NCBI RefSeq assembly: GCF_900105205.1
Contig: NZ_FNSQ01000005.1
Coordinates: 1,798,001 to 1,862,000 of the forward strand
Length of the DNA stretch: 64,000 nt
Source: Microbacterium hydrocarbonoxydans
GTDB lineage: Bacteria; Actinomycetota; Actinomycetes; Actinomycetales; Microbacteriaceae
Direction: 5' to 3'
A program made the translations under genes and the position numbers. Positions 24,308 through 32,348 of this stretch are shown piece after piece (the stretch's first letter is position 1; every line of letters begins with the position of its first letter). The notes beneath the pieces are model-generated. The model saw nothing but the letters and a program-made list of their open reading frames with translations, was not told the DNA's origin and ran no database searches.

Positions 24308-24745
24308 ATGGACGACCTCCTCGTCGCCCTCCGCGCGATCGTCGCCCTGGCGGCCGTGCTCGGGCTGCTGTACTTCCTCAGCCGGCGGCTGCAGAAGTCG
24401 CAGGCGAAGGGATCCAGTCCACTGGCGGGTCTCCTGCCGAAGCGGTGGACGCGACTGGGCGAGCTCGTCCCCTCGCGCCCTGCACCGGGGCCCAGAGCGC
24501 CCAGAACGCGGCCGGAGAAGATCACGGTGGTCGCCCGCTCGGGCATCGGCGGCAAGGCCCAGCTGGTCGTGGCCGAGTTCGGAGGCATCCGCTATGTGCT
24601 CGGCGTGACCGAGAGCGGTATCAGTGTCGTCGACACGCAGGAAGCGCCTGTCGTGGAGGAGGAGCTGCCGGCGGACGAGTCTCCGGCGGTGAGCCCGCAG
24701 CCTCCGGACGACATCGTCGATCGCGCGCTGCGCTCGGTCGCCTGA
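24308..24745 (+). CDS. fliO: Flagellar biosynthesis protein FliO
   Basis: A 145-residue protein with one N-terminal transmembrane helix (residues about 8-27, LRAIVALAAVLGLLYFLSRR), a basic linker, and the small FliO domain KITVVARSGIGGKAQLVVAEF and GIRYVLGVTESGISVV. FliO aids assembly of the FliP ring. It ends the flbD operon; the fliP promoter starts 29 nt after its stop. Confidence 0.88.
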   Translation: MDDLLVALRAIVALAAVLGLLYFLSRRLQKSQAKGSSPLAGLLPKRWTRLGELVPSRPAPGPRAPRTRPEKITVVARSGIGGKAQLVVAEFGGIRYVLGVTESGISVVDTQEAPVVEEELPADESPAVSPQPPDDIVDRALRSVA

Positions 24746-24774
24746 CCGCGCCCGACGCGATCAGACCGCCGGCG

Positions 24775-24804
24775 GTTACGCGAGGGCCGTCCCGTCGCGA
24801 TAGT
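24775..24804 (+). promoter_or_regulatory. Flagellar sigma promoter of the fliP operon
   Basis: GTTAC (24775-24779), 16-nt spacer, CGCGATAGT (24796-24804). The first leader hairpin begins 8 bases after the -10, as at flgB and fliH. Confidence 0.8.
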
Positions 24805-24811
24805 CGTCTGC

Positions 24812-24868
24812 GAGCACGGATCGCTCACCCCCCTGGCTACGGATCGGCCACGTCACCCATCCTCGGAG
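24812..24868 (+). promoter_or_regulatory. Tandem ANGGA hairpin leader of fliP mRNA (probable CsrA target)
   Basis: Hairpin 1 (24812-24826) GAGC/GCTC, loop ACGGATC; hairpin 2 (24835-24849) GGCT/GGCC with a G-U pair, loop ACGGATC, extendable to TGGCT/GGCCA; SD GGAG at 24865-24868, GTG at 24876. Loop-to-loop distance is 23 nt and loop-to-start 37 nt. Confidence 0.72.
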
Positions 24869-24875
24869 TGCCGCC

Positions 24876-25727
24876 GTGCCCGTATCCGCCGCCGCTGCGT
24901 CGCCCCTGCGCGTGACGCACCCGCGTCGGCGTGCCTGGCTCCTCCTCGCCGCCGCTCTGGGAGCCGCAGCCGTGCTGGTGGTGGTCGACGCCCACGGCGC
25001 GCACGCCGCAGCGGCCCATACCGCGCTGCCGGCGATCCTCCCCGCCGAGATCGGTGACGGCGAGGGCGTGACGATCAACGGCATCAACGGCGCCCCGTCC
25101 GACAGCATCATGACGCTGCTGGGCATCACGATCCTCAGCGTCGCCCCGGCTCTGCTGCTGATGATGTCGAGCTTCACCAAGATCTTCGTCGTGCTCGCGC
25201 TGACCCGCAACGCGCTCTCGCTGCCCTCGATCCCGCCGAATCAGGTGCTCGCGGGTCTCAGCCTGTTCCTCACCCTGTTCATCATGTGGCCGGTCCTGAC
25301 GGACATCAACGCCGTCGCGGTCGCCCCGTTCACCGACGGTCAGATCGACTTCGGTCGAGCCTTCGAGCTCGCTCAGGAGCCGCTGCGCGAGTGGATGCTC
25401 TCCTACACCCGCGAAGAGGACATCGCCCTCATGCATCGAGCGGCCCAGATGGAGAACCCGGCGGATGCCGCCGACATCCCGCTGCAGACGCTGGTGCCCG
25501 CCTTCATGATCAGCGAGCTCCGCGCGGCCTTCCTGATCGGATTCATCATCTTCGTCCCCTTCCTCGTGATCGACCTGGTGGTCGCCAGCGCGCTGATGTC
25601 GATGGGAATGATGATGCTCCCGCCGGTGATGATCTCGCTGCCGTTCAAGATCCTCCTGTTCCTGCTCATCGACGGGTGGGGCATGGTCATCACCGCGCTG
25701 GTCCAGTCCTACAACGGCGGCGGCTGA
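24876..25727 (+). CDS. fliP: Flagellar export gate protein FliP
   Basis: A 283-residue membrane protein and main subunit of the export gate. It has a long N-terminus with a signal-like hydrophobic stretch (AWLLLAAALGAAAVLVVVDA), then the FliP core: ILSVAPALLLMMSSFTKIFV, NQVLAGLSLFLTLFIMWPVL, LQTLVPAFMISELRAAFLIG and the final LPFKILLFLLIDGWGMVITAL. FliP is one of the few flagellar proteins made with a cleaved signal peptide in many bacteria. The GTG is chosen by its match to the flgB and fliH starts. Its stop overlaps fliQ (TGATG). Confidence 0.94.
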   Translation: MPVSAAAASPLRVTHPRRRAWLLLAAALGAAAVLVVVDAHGAHAAAAHTALPAILPAEIGDGEGVTINGINGAPSDSIMTLLGITILSVAPALLLMMSSFTKIFVVLALTRNALSLPSIPPNQVLAGLSLFLTLFIMWPVLTDINAVAVAPFTDGQIDFGRAFELAQEPLREWMLSYTREEDIALMHRAAQMENPADAADIPLQTLVPAFMISELRAAFLIGFIIFVPFLVIDLVVASALMSMGMMMLPPVMISLPFKILLFLLIDGWGMVITALVQSYNGGG

Positions 25728-26002
25728 TGAATCCCGAAGCAGTCATCGACATCGGCCAGGCGGCCCTGATCCTGGGCGCGAAGCTCTGTGCGCCGCTGCT
25801 GATCACGGCCCTCGTGGTCGGGTTCGCCATCTCGCTCCTGCAGTCGATCACCCAGGTGCAGGAGATGACGATCTCGTTCGTCCCGAAGCTGGTGGCCGTG
25901 GGCATCGCGCTCCTCGTCAGCGGGCACTGGATGATCGCCGAGATGATCGCGTTCTCGAACGAGATGTTCGCCCGCATCCCGTCGCTGCTGAACGGCGGCT
26001 GA
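25727..26002 (+). CDS. fliQ: Flagellar export gate protein FliQ
   Basis: A 91-residue protein with two transmembrane hairpins: LCAPLLITALVVGFAISLLQ and FVPKLVAVGIALLVSGHWMI, with the family motif SITQVQEMTISFVPK between them. It packs around the FliP-FliR core of the gate. TGATG overlaps join it to fliP and to fliR. Confidence 0.95.
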   Translation: MNPEAVIDIGQAALILGAKLCAPLLITALVVGFAISLLQSITQVQEMTISFVPKLVAVGIALLVSGHWMIAEMIAFSNEMFARIPSLLNGG

Positions 26003-26763
26003 TGCACATCCCGATCGACTTCACGTGGCTCGAGGCCACCGCACTCGCCTGCGTGCGGATCACGGCGTTCCTCGTGATCGCCCCGCCGTTCAGCCATGGC
26101 ACGATCCCGATGCGGATCAGGGCGATGCTCGGGGCGGGTCTCGCTCTGGCCGTGTCCCCAGTGGTGACGGACGGCTATGAGCGTCTGGACACCGGCGCGT
26201 TCATGCTCGCCCTCGCGGGGCAGGCGCTGACCGGGGCGCTGCTCGGCTTCCTCGTGATGGTGCTGTTCAGCGCGATCCAGGGCGCCGGGCATCTCGTGGA
26301 CACGTTCGGCGGATTCCAGATGGCCCAGGCGTTCGATCCGGGCATGGCGATCAACGGAGCGCAGTTCACCCGCCTCTTCCAGATGACCGCGATCCTGCTG
26401 CTGTTCGCGTCCGACGGCTACCAGCTGGTGCTGGGTGGGCTCTTCCGCTCGTTCGACGCCGTTCCCGTGACCGGGATGATCGACCTCGGCAAGCCCGCTG
26501 AGGCCCTGGTGGGCGCTGCCGGCCAGATGATGCTCAGCGCCGTCCAGATCGCGGGGCCGCTGCTGATCGTCCTCTTCCTCGCCGACGTGGGACTCGGACT
26601 CGTCAGCCGCGTCGCTCCGGCACTGAATGCCTTCGCGATGGGCTTCCCGATCAAGATCGGTCTGACGCTGCTGCTGGTCGGATTCGTCTACGCCGCACTG
26701 CCGAGCGTGGTCGCCGTCATCGCCGAGGACGCTGCCAGGCTGCTCCTGGGGGTGACCCGATGA
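26002..26763 (+). CDS. fliR: Flagellar export gate protein FliR
   Basis: A 253-residue membrane protein with six or so hydrophobic segments. FSHGTIPMRIRAMLGAGLAL and the block GHLVDTFGGFQMAQAFDPGM are conserved FliR segments. It completes the FliP5-FliQ4-FliR1 gate. Start and stop overlap fliQ and flhB. Confidence 0.94.
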   Translation: MHIPIDFTWLEATALACVRITAFLVIAPPFSHGTIPMRIRAMLGAGLALAVSPVVTDGYERLDTGAFMLALAGQALTGALLGFLVMVLFSAIQGAGHLVDTFGGFQMAQAFDPGMAINGAQFTRLFQMTAILLLFASDGYQLVLGGLFRSFDAVPVTGMIDLGKPAEALVGAAGQMMLSAVQIAGPLLIVLFLADVGLGLVSRVAPALNAFAMGFPIKIGLTLLLVGFVYAALPSVVAVIAEDAARLLLGVTR

Positions 26764-27863
26764 GCGAGACCGACACCGGAGAACGCACCGAGAAGGCGAC
26801 CGAGCGTCGCCTGAAGGAAGCGCGGAAGAAGGGCCAGATCGGCCGCAGCCAGGACTTCACCGCCTGGGTGTGCATCGCCGCCGCCGCGGTGATGATGGTC
26901 CCGACGATCTCCTCTGGCACCCAGGTGCTCACCGAACTGTTCCTCGCGGTGACCCCGGTGGCGAAGAATCCCACGGACGCGGCCGCGCTCGACGTCCTCG
27001 GCTCGGCCGTCGGCTCGCTCGGCGGCATCATGCTGCCGATGCTGCTCGTGGTCCTGCTCGCCACCACCGCCACGGCGGTCGCGCAGGGCGGCATCCACCT
27101 CCGGGGCGTCACGACCCGCACCGAGCAGTTCAACATCGTCGCCGGGCTCAAGCGCGTGTTCGGTCAACAGGCGCTGTGGGAGGGTGCGAAGGCGCTCCTG
27201 AAGACCGCCGCGATCGGCCTGGCTCTGTGGATCGTCGTCTCGGGTCTCGTGCCCGTGCTGATGGCCAGCGGCAGCCACAACATCACCTGGCTGCTCGAGC
27301 AGGCGGCCGGGGGAGCGGTGGCCCTTCTGCAGGTGGCGGTGGCGGTCGGCATCCTGCTCGCGGCGATCGACGTCGCGGTGGTCATGCGCCGGAATCGCAA
27401 GCACACCCACATGACCAAGAACGAGGCCAAGGATGAGCACAAGAAGAGCGAGGGCGACCCGCTGGTGAGATCCCAGCGTCGCTCGCGCCAGCTCGCCATG
27501 AGCCGCAACCGCATGATCGCCGCGGTCGGAGACAGCGATGTCGTGCTGGTGAACCCCACCCATGTCGCCGTCGCCCTGCGCTACGAGCCGGGCAAGTCGG
27601 CGCCCCGCGTGGTGGCGAAAGGTGCGGGCATCGTGGCGCAGAAGATCCGCGAGAAGGCCGAGGAGGCCGGCGTGCCGATGGTCAGGGACATCCCGCTCGC
27701 GCGGGCGCTGCACTCCGCATGCGACATCGGGCGGGAGATCCCGGAGGAGCTGTACACCGCGGTCGCTCAGGTGCTCGCGTTCATCGAGCATCTGAAGCGC
27801 CGCGGCTCGGCACGCGGGACTCACACGATGCCGTTCGAGAGCACCAAAGACCGCGGGCTGTGA
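26760..27863 (+). CDS. flhB: Flagellar export switch protein FlhB
   Basis: A 367-residue protein with a basic cytoplasmic N-terminus (GERTEKATERRLKEARKKGQ), four transmembrane segments, and the cytoplasmic C-domain with the autocleavage motif Asn265-Pro-Thr-His in VVLVNPTHVAVALRYE. Cleavage there lets FliK switch export from rod/hook to filament proteins. Complete; ATG overlaps the fliR stop. Confidence 0.96.
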   Translation: MSETDTGERTEKATERRLKEARKKGQIGRSQDFTAWVCIAAAAVMMVPTISSGTQVLTELFLAVTPVAKNPTDAAALDVLGSAVGSLGGIMLPMLLVVLLATTATAVAQGGIHLRGVTTRTEQFNIVAGLKRVFGQQALWEGAKALLKTAAIGLALWIVVSGLVPVLMASGSHNITWLLEQAAGGAVALLQVAVAVGILLAAIDVAVVMRRNRKHTHMTKNEAKDEHKKSEGDPLVRSQRRSRQLAMSRNRMIAAVGDSDVVLVNPTHVAVALRYEPGKSAPRVVAKGAGIVAQKIREKAEEAGVPMVRDIPLARALHSACDIGREIPEELYTAVAQVLAFIEHLKRRGSARGTHTMPFESTKDRGL

Positions 27864-27912
27864 GCCCGGCGGGTCCGGATCAGACGAGTAGAGAGAAACG
27901 AAGGCGAGACGC

Positions 27913-29979
27913 ATGATCGGTCAGCTGCTGTCCAAGGGAGCCGTGCCCGTCGGGGTCGTGGGCATCATCCTCCTGCTCATCGTGCCCATCCCGACCCCGC
28001 TGCTGGACGTCCTCATCGTCCTCAACATCTCGTTCGCGCTGCTGATCCTCCTCACCGCGATGTTCATCAAGAAGCCGCTCGACTTCTCGGTCTTCCCGAG
28101 CCTGCTCCTGGTCGCGACCCTCTTCCGTCTCGGCCTCAACGTCGCCTCGACCCGTCTCGTGCTCAGCGAGGCTCACGCCGGCCAGGTGATCCAGGCGTTC
28201 GGACAGATCACGATCAGCGGCTCGCTCGTCATCGGCGCCGTGATCTTCCTCATCCTCACCGTCATCCAGTTCGTCGTCGTGACCAAGGGCGCGGAGCGCG
28301 TAGCCGAGGTGGGCGCCCGGTTCACCCTCGACGCGATGCCGGGCAAGCAGATGGCGATCGACGCCGACCTCAACGCCGGGCTCATCACCGACACGGAGGC
28401 GCGTCGCCGCCGTGCCGAGGTGGCGGCAGAGGCCGACTTCTACGGCGCGATGGACGGTGCGTCGAAGTTCGTCAAGGGCGATGCGATCGCCGGCATCGTC
28501 ATCGTGGTGATCAACTTCGTCGGCGGCATCATCATCGGCATGATCCAGCACGGCATGGAGGTCGGTGAGGCGCTGGAGACGTACAGCATCCTGACCATCG
28601 GGGACGGCCTGGTCACCCAGATCCCCGCGCTGCTCATGGCGGTCTCCACCGGCATGATCGTCACGCGCGAGAACGCCGAGACCGAGATGGGGCAGGCGGC
28701 GGGACGCCAGCTCATGCAGTCCCGCAACGCCCTGGTGATCACCGGACTTGCGGCGATCGCCATGGGCTTCATCCCCGGGATGCCCCTCGTCGTCTTCCTC
28801 GCGATCGGCGCCGTGCTGCTGTTCGCCGCGTCTCGCGTGAAGGCCAACGAGGACCGGGATGCCGCACTCGAAGCGGATGCTCTGCAGCAGGAGGCCGTCG
28901 AGGCCGGCGCTGAGGGCCCCGAGGAGCTGATGGATCGGATGCGCGTGCACGCGCTGGAGATCTCGCTGTCGCCCGACATCGTCGACCTGGCATCCGGGGG
29001 ATCGGGCGACCTGCTCACCAGGGTGAAGTCGCTTCGGCGCAAGCTCGCGCTCGACATCGGGATCCTGATGCCGCCGGTGCGCACCCGCGACAACATCGAC
29101 CTGCCGGCCCAGACCTACGCGATCCTCATCGCCGGCGTCGAGGCAGGTCGCGGCTCGGTGCCGCGCGGTCACGTCCTCGCCATCGGCACCGGGCTCGAGC
29201 AGCTGCCCGGCACCGCCGTGGTGGATCCCGTGTTCGGGCTGGAGGGCAAGTGGGTGCCGACCGAGATGTCGCACGCCGCGGACATGGCGGGCGCGACGGT
29301 GATCGACCGGGCGAGCGTCATCATCACCCACCTCTCCGACATCGTGCAGGGCCAGGCAGACCGGCTGCTGTCGCTGGAGGATGTACGCCAGCTCACCGAG
29401 CATCTGAAGCAGTCGAGCCCGGCGACCGTCGAGGAGCTGACCCCGGCGGTGCTCTCCCTCGCCGCGATCCAGCGGGTCCTCGCCGGCCTCCTGGCCGAGC
29501 GGGTGCCGATCAACGACCTGGCCCGCATCTACGAGGCGCTCGCGCTGCGCGGCAAGACCTCGACGGAGACGGCCGGGCTGATCGATGCCGCCCGCGCGGC
29601 GCTGGGACCTGCGATCGCTTCGCGCTTCGCCGAAGACGGTCGCATCCGAGTGATCATGTTCGACCCGATCCTCGAGCAGCAGATGCTCGAGGGGATGCGC
29701 GTCGTCGAGGGGCTCCCGCAGATCGTGCTCACCCCCGAAGCGACGATGCAGCTGCTGGAGGGCGTGCGACGTACGGTCGCGGAGCTCGAACAGGCGGGCC
29801 CGGAGCCGGTGCTCGTGTGCGCACCGTCGCTGCGGCAGGCCGTGCGTCGGATGGTGTCGTCGCAGGTCAGCGGGCTGCCCGTACTGTCGTATGACGAGGC
29901 GGCGGCCGGGGGACTCGCGACGGACGTGGTCGGTGTGGTGCGGATGTCGCAGTCCGCGCTGCCGAGCGCGACGGTCTGA
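27913..29979 (+). CDS. flhA: Flagellar export gate protein FlhA
   Basis: A 688-residue protein: eight transmembrane segments in the first 320 residues, then the large cytoplasmic domain that forms the nonameric docking ring. The family signature RVAEVGARFTLDAMPGKQMA with IDADLNAGLI next to it is at about residues 130-160; the proton-channel Asp residues lie in this loop. The C-domain runs through VRTRDNIDLPAQTYAILIAG to the end. ATG follows GAAGGCGAG. Last gene of the fliP operon before csrA. Confidence 0.95.
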   Translation: MIGQLLSKGAVPVGVVGIILLLIVPIPTPLLDVLIVLNISFALLILLTAMFIKKPLDFSVFPSLLLVATLFRLGLNVASTRLVLSEAHAGQVIQAFGQITISGSLVIGAVIFLILTVIQFVVVTKGAERVAEVGARFTLDAMPGKQMAIDADLNAGLITDTEARRRRAEVAAEADFYGAMDGASKFVKGDAIAGIVIVVINFVGGIIIGMIQHGMEVGEALETYSILTIGDGLVTQIPALLMAVSTGMIVTRENAETEMGQAAGRQLMQSRNALVITGLAAIAMGFIPGMPLVVFLAIGAVLLFAASRVKANEDRDAALEADALQQEAVEAGAEGPEELMDRMRVHALEISLSPDIVDLASGGSGDLLTRVKSLRRKLALDIGILMPPVRTRDNIDLPAQTYAILIAGVEAGRGSVPRGHVLAIGTGLEQLPGTAVVDPVFGLEGKWVPTEMSHAADMAGATVIDRASVIITHLSDIVQGQADRLLSLEDVRQLTEHLKQSSPATVEELTPAVLSLAAIQRVLAGLLAERVPINDLARIYEALALRGKTSTETAGLIDAARAALGPAIASRFAEDGRIRVIMFDPILEQQMLEGMRVVEGLPQIVLTPEATMQLLEGVRRTVAELEQAGPEPVLVCAPSLRQAVRRMVSSQVSGLPVLSYDEAAAGGLATDVVGVVRMSQSALPSATV

Positions 29980-30065
29980 CCCCGTGATCTGCTGATTTAC
30001 GAGTCGAGTGCGATAGCTTTATGTGCAGAAGGCGCGACAGCGCTCGAGCCATGGAAGGCAGACGC

Positions 30066-30314
30066 ATGCTGGTACTGACGAGACGCGCGAACGAGAGCAT
30101 CGTGATCGGCGACGACATCACGGTCACCATCCTGGCGGTGACTCCCAGCGGCGTGCGCGTGGGCATCGACGCCCCTCGGGACAAGCGCATCCATCGCGCG
30201 GAGATCGTCCTCGCCGTCACGGACGCGAACCAGGAAGCGGTGCAGACGTCGTCCGACGAATCCGCGGAGGCCCTTCTGCTGAGCGCTCTCGGACGCACGA
30301 CACCCACGAACTGA
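30066..30314 (+). CDS. csrA: Carbon storage/translational regulator CsrA
   Basis: An 82-residue CsrA with the full core [40 protein letters not shown]; the Arg of IHRAEI is the RNA-binding residue. It binds GGA in hairpin loops near ribosome sites and blocks translation; FliW sequesters it. The C-terminal 25 residues are a family-typical tail that FliW contacts in other bacteria. Its own SD lies in a small GCC-ATGGAA-GGC hairpin, so self-repression is possible. The -10-like GCGATAG at 30010-30016 lacks a properly spaced GTTAC. Confidence 0.93.
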   Translation: MLVLTRRANESIVIGDDITVTILAVTPSGVRVGIDAPRDKRIHRAEIVLAVTDANQEAVQTSSDESAEALLLSALGRTTPTN

Positions 30315-30323
30315 CATCTGTCA

Positions 30324-30341
30324 ATGGGGAGTTCTCCCCAT
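30324..30341 (+). terminator. Short palindrome after csrA
   Basis: ATGGGGAG and CTCCCCAT are separated by TT. As RNA this is a 6-7 bp hairpin just after the csrA stop and before the flgN promoter; it may help end the csrA message or be an operator. No T tract follows. Confidence 0.4.
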
Positions 30342-30350
30342 GCGGTCCGA

Positions 30351-30379
30351 GTTACTCGTGCGCGCGATGTCGCGATAGT
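30351..30379 (+). promoter_or_regulatory. Flagellar sigma promoter of the flgN-flgK operon
   Basis: GTTAC (30351-30355), 15-nt spacer, CGCGATAGT (30371-30379). The 57-nt leader that follows has no ANGGA hairpin. Confidence 0.78.
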
Positions 30380-30436
30380 CCTCACTGTGACGGGCGAACC
30401 CGACACGTAACCGCGACTTTGACGAGGTGACCTATC

Positions 30437-30919
30437 GTGGCCGCTCACGACCTGAGCATGCAGCTGATGCGAGAGCGCGATCTGCTCGAAGTGCTGCTCT
30501 TCAAGCTGGACGAGCAGCAGATGCTCCTCGCGACCGGACGCAATCGCTGGATCCACCATGCGGCGAACGAGGTCGAGCGCGTGCTCGCCGCGATGCCGAC
30601 GGTGGCGCTCTCGCGTGACACGCTGGTCGTCTCCGTCGCGGACGAGTGGGGCGTCCCCGAGGCGACGACCCTGCGCGAGCTCATCGATGCCGCACCGACG
30701 GACGCGTGGCGCGAGGTCTTCTCCGGCCATCTAGAGGCGATGGTCGTCCTCGCCGACGAGATCGGCGAGATGAAGAAGGTCAACGAGCAGCGCCTGCGCA
30801 CGGCCATCCGCGTCACTCAGGAGACCATCGCCGGGCTCGGCGTGCCCACCGGCGAATACGACCCGCAGGGCGACGTGGTGCGCGAGGCCGACGCCCGTCT
30901 GCTCGACACGAGGGTGTGA
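30437..30919 (+). CDS. flgN: FlgN-family chaperone
   Basis: A 160-residue helical protein with the FlgN pattern LMRERDLLEVLLFKLDEQQM followed by the RWIHHAANEVERVLAAM region and a long helix LEAMVVLADEIGEMKKVNEQ. FlgN binds FlgK and FlgL in the cytoplasm until export. GTG start at 30437, and flgK begins 5 nt after the stop. The family is diverse, so identity rests on pattern plus position. Confidence 0.85.
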   Translation: MAAHDLSMQLMRERDLLEVLLFKLDEQQMLLATGRNRWIHHAANEVERVLAAMPTVALSRDTLVVSVADEWGVPEATTLRELIDAAPTDAWREVFSGHLEAMVVLADEIGEMKKVNEQRLRTAIRVTQETIAGLGVPTGEYDPQGDVVREADARLLDTRV

Positions 30920-30924
30920 CGGCC

Positions 30925-32331
30925 ATGTCGTCCTTCGCAGGCCTCCGTCTCGCCGAATCCGCGCTCTCCGCAGCGCGCGCGGGCATGACCGTCACCGGCC
31001 AGAACATCGCGAACCAGACAACCCCCGGCTACACGCGCCAGCGGGTCGATCAGGCATCCGTCTCGGCGCCCGGTCAGACGGGACTCTGGCCGTCTGGCCT
31101 GGCCGTCGGCGGCGGAGTGAATGTGACCGGCATCGCCCGTCTCGGCGATGACATCCTCGACGCGCGAGTGCGCGATGCGCTGTCCACGTCGGGCTTCTGG
31201 GCCGCTCGCGCGACCGCGGCCGGGCGAGCCGAGGACGTGCTCGCGGAGCCGACGAAGGACGGACTCGCCGCGAACCTGAACCTGTTCTGGTCGGGATGGT
31301 CCGATCTCGCGAACACGCCGAACCCCGCGGCAGCGCAGGTCGTCCTCACGAAGGCGACGGTGCTCATCGGGCAGATCGCGGCCGGGTATCAGACGATCGC
31401 AGGCCAGTGGAGCGACCTCCGTGGACAGGTCGACAGCCAGATCGATGAGGTGAACGCCGTCGCAGGCCAGGTGGCGGCGTTGAACGGCCAGATCCGGGAT
31501 GCGCTGCAGTCGGGGCGCAACGCGAACGAGCTGATCGACCAGCGCAACGTGCTCGCGCAGCAGCTGTCGACGGCCGTCGGCGCGAAGGGGAACGTCGAGG
31601 CTGACGGCACTCTCACGCTGCGCGTCGACGGCAACGCCCTCGTGTCGGGCGACACGAGCAGGGCGCTCGTCGCGAGCGGTCCGCGCGACATCGCCGACGC
31701 CGGCCGCATCACCGTGGCGTGGGCCGATCGACCCGGCCTCGCCGTGACCATCACCGGCGGACTCGTCGGCGGCACGATCAGCACGCTGGCTCCGGCGGCC
31801 GAGGGCGGCACCCTGGCCGACGTCGCCGCCGCCTACAACCAGACGGCCACGGCGCTCGCGACCGCGGTGAACGACATCCACCGCACCGGCGTCAATGCCT
31901 CGGGCACCCCGGGTGGGGACTTCTTCGCGCTGGACGCTGCGGGCCCCGCCGCACTCGGGTTGAGCGTGGTCCCCACGGGCCTCGGCGATCTCGCACTCGC
32001 AGCTCCGGGAGCCGGCGCCAAGGACACCACGATCGCCGACCGCATCAGCGGCCTGGGGACGTCCGCGACGGGGCCGAGCAAGACGTGGTCGAGCTTCGTC
32101 ACCGGGTTCGCGGTGGCCGTCGCCGGTGACCTGCAGCGCGCCGACATCGCCGACATGGGGGCGGTCGCCGCTGTGACCGCCCAGCAGTCGAACTCGTCCG
32201 TCGACGGCGACGAGGAGACGATCAACCTCCTGACCTACCAGACCGCGTACCAGGCCGCAGCCCGCGTGCTGACGGCAGTGGACGAGGCGCTGGACCTGCT
32301 GATCAACCGCACAGGCCTCGTCGGCCGCTGA
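30925..32331 (+). CDS. flgK: Flagellar hook-filament junction protein FlgK
   Basis: A 468-residue junction protein. The N-terminus is LRLAESALSAARAGMTVTGQ then NIANQTTPGYTRQRV; the middle carries a NANELIDQRNVLAQQLS block; the C-terminus has the helical DEETINLLTYQTAYQAAARV and LTAVDEALDLLINRTG. Exported after the hook-filament switch. ATG at 30925. Confidence 0.95.
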   Translation: MSSFAGLRLAESALSAARAGMTVTGQNIANQTTPGYTRQRVDQASVSAPGQTGLWPSGLAVGGGVNVTGIARLGDDILDARVRDALSTSGFWAARATAAGRAEDVLAEPTKDGLAANLNLFWSGWSDLANTPNPAAAQVVLTKATVLIGQIAAGYQTIAGQWSDLRGQVDSQIDEVNAVAGQVAALNGQIRDALQSGRNANELIDQRNVLAQQLSTAVGAKGNVEADGTLTLRVDGNALVSGDTSRALVASGPRDIADAGRITVAWADRPGLAVTITGGLVGGTISTLAPAAEGGTLADVAAAYNQTATALATAVNDIHRTGVNASGTPGGDFFALDAAGPAALGLSVVPTGLGDLALAAPGAGAKDTTIADRISGLGTSATGPSKTWSSFVTGFAVAVAGDLQRADIADMGAVAAVTAQQSNSSVDGDEETINLLTYQTAYQAAARVLTAVDEALDLLINRTGLVGR

Positions 32332-32348
32332 CTCTGGGGAGAGCATTC

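Noticed and set aside
29996..30017. A flagellar-type promoter before csrA (TTTAC and GCGATAG)
   Set aside because: The -10 resembles the flagellar motif, but the TTTAC lies only 8 nt upstream instead of 15-16. csrA is more likely expressed by read-through from flhA or by another promoter.
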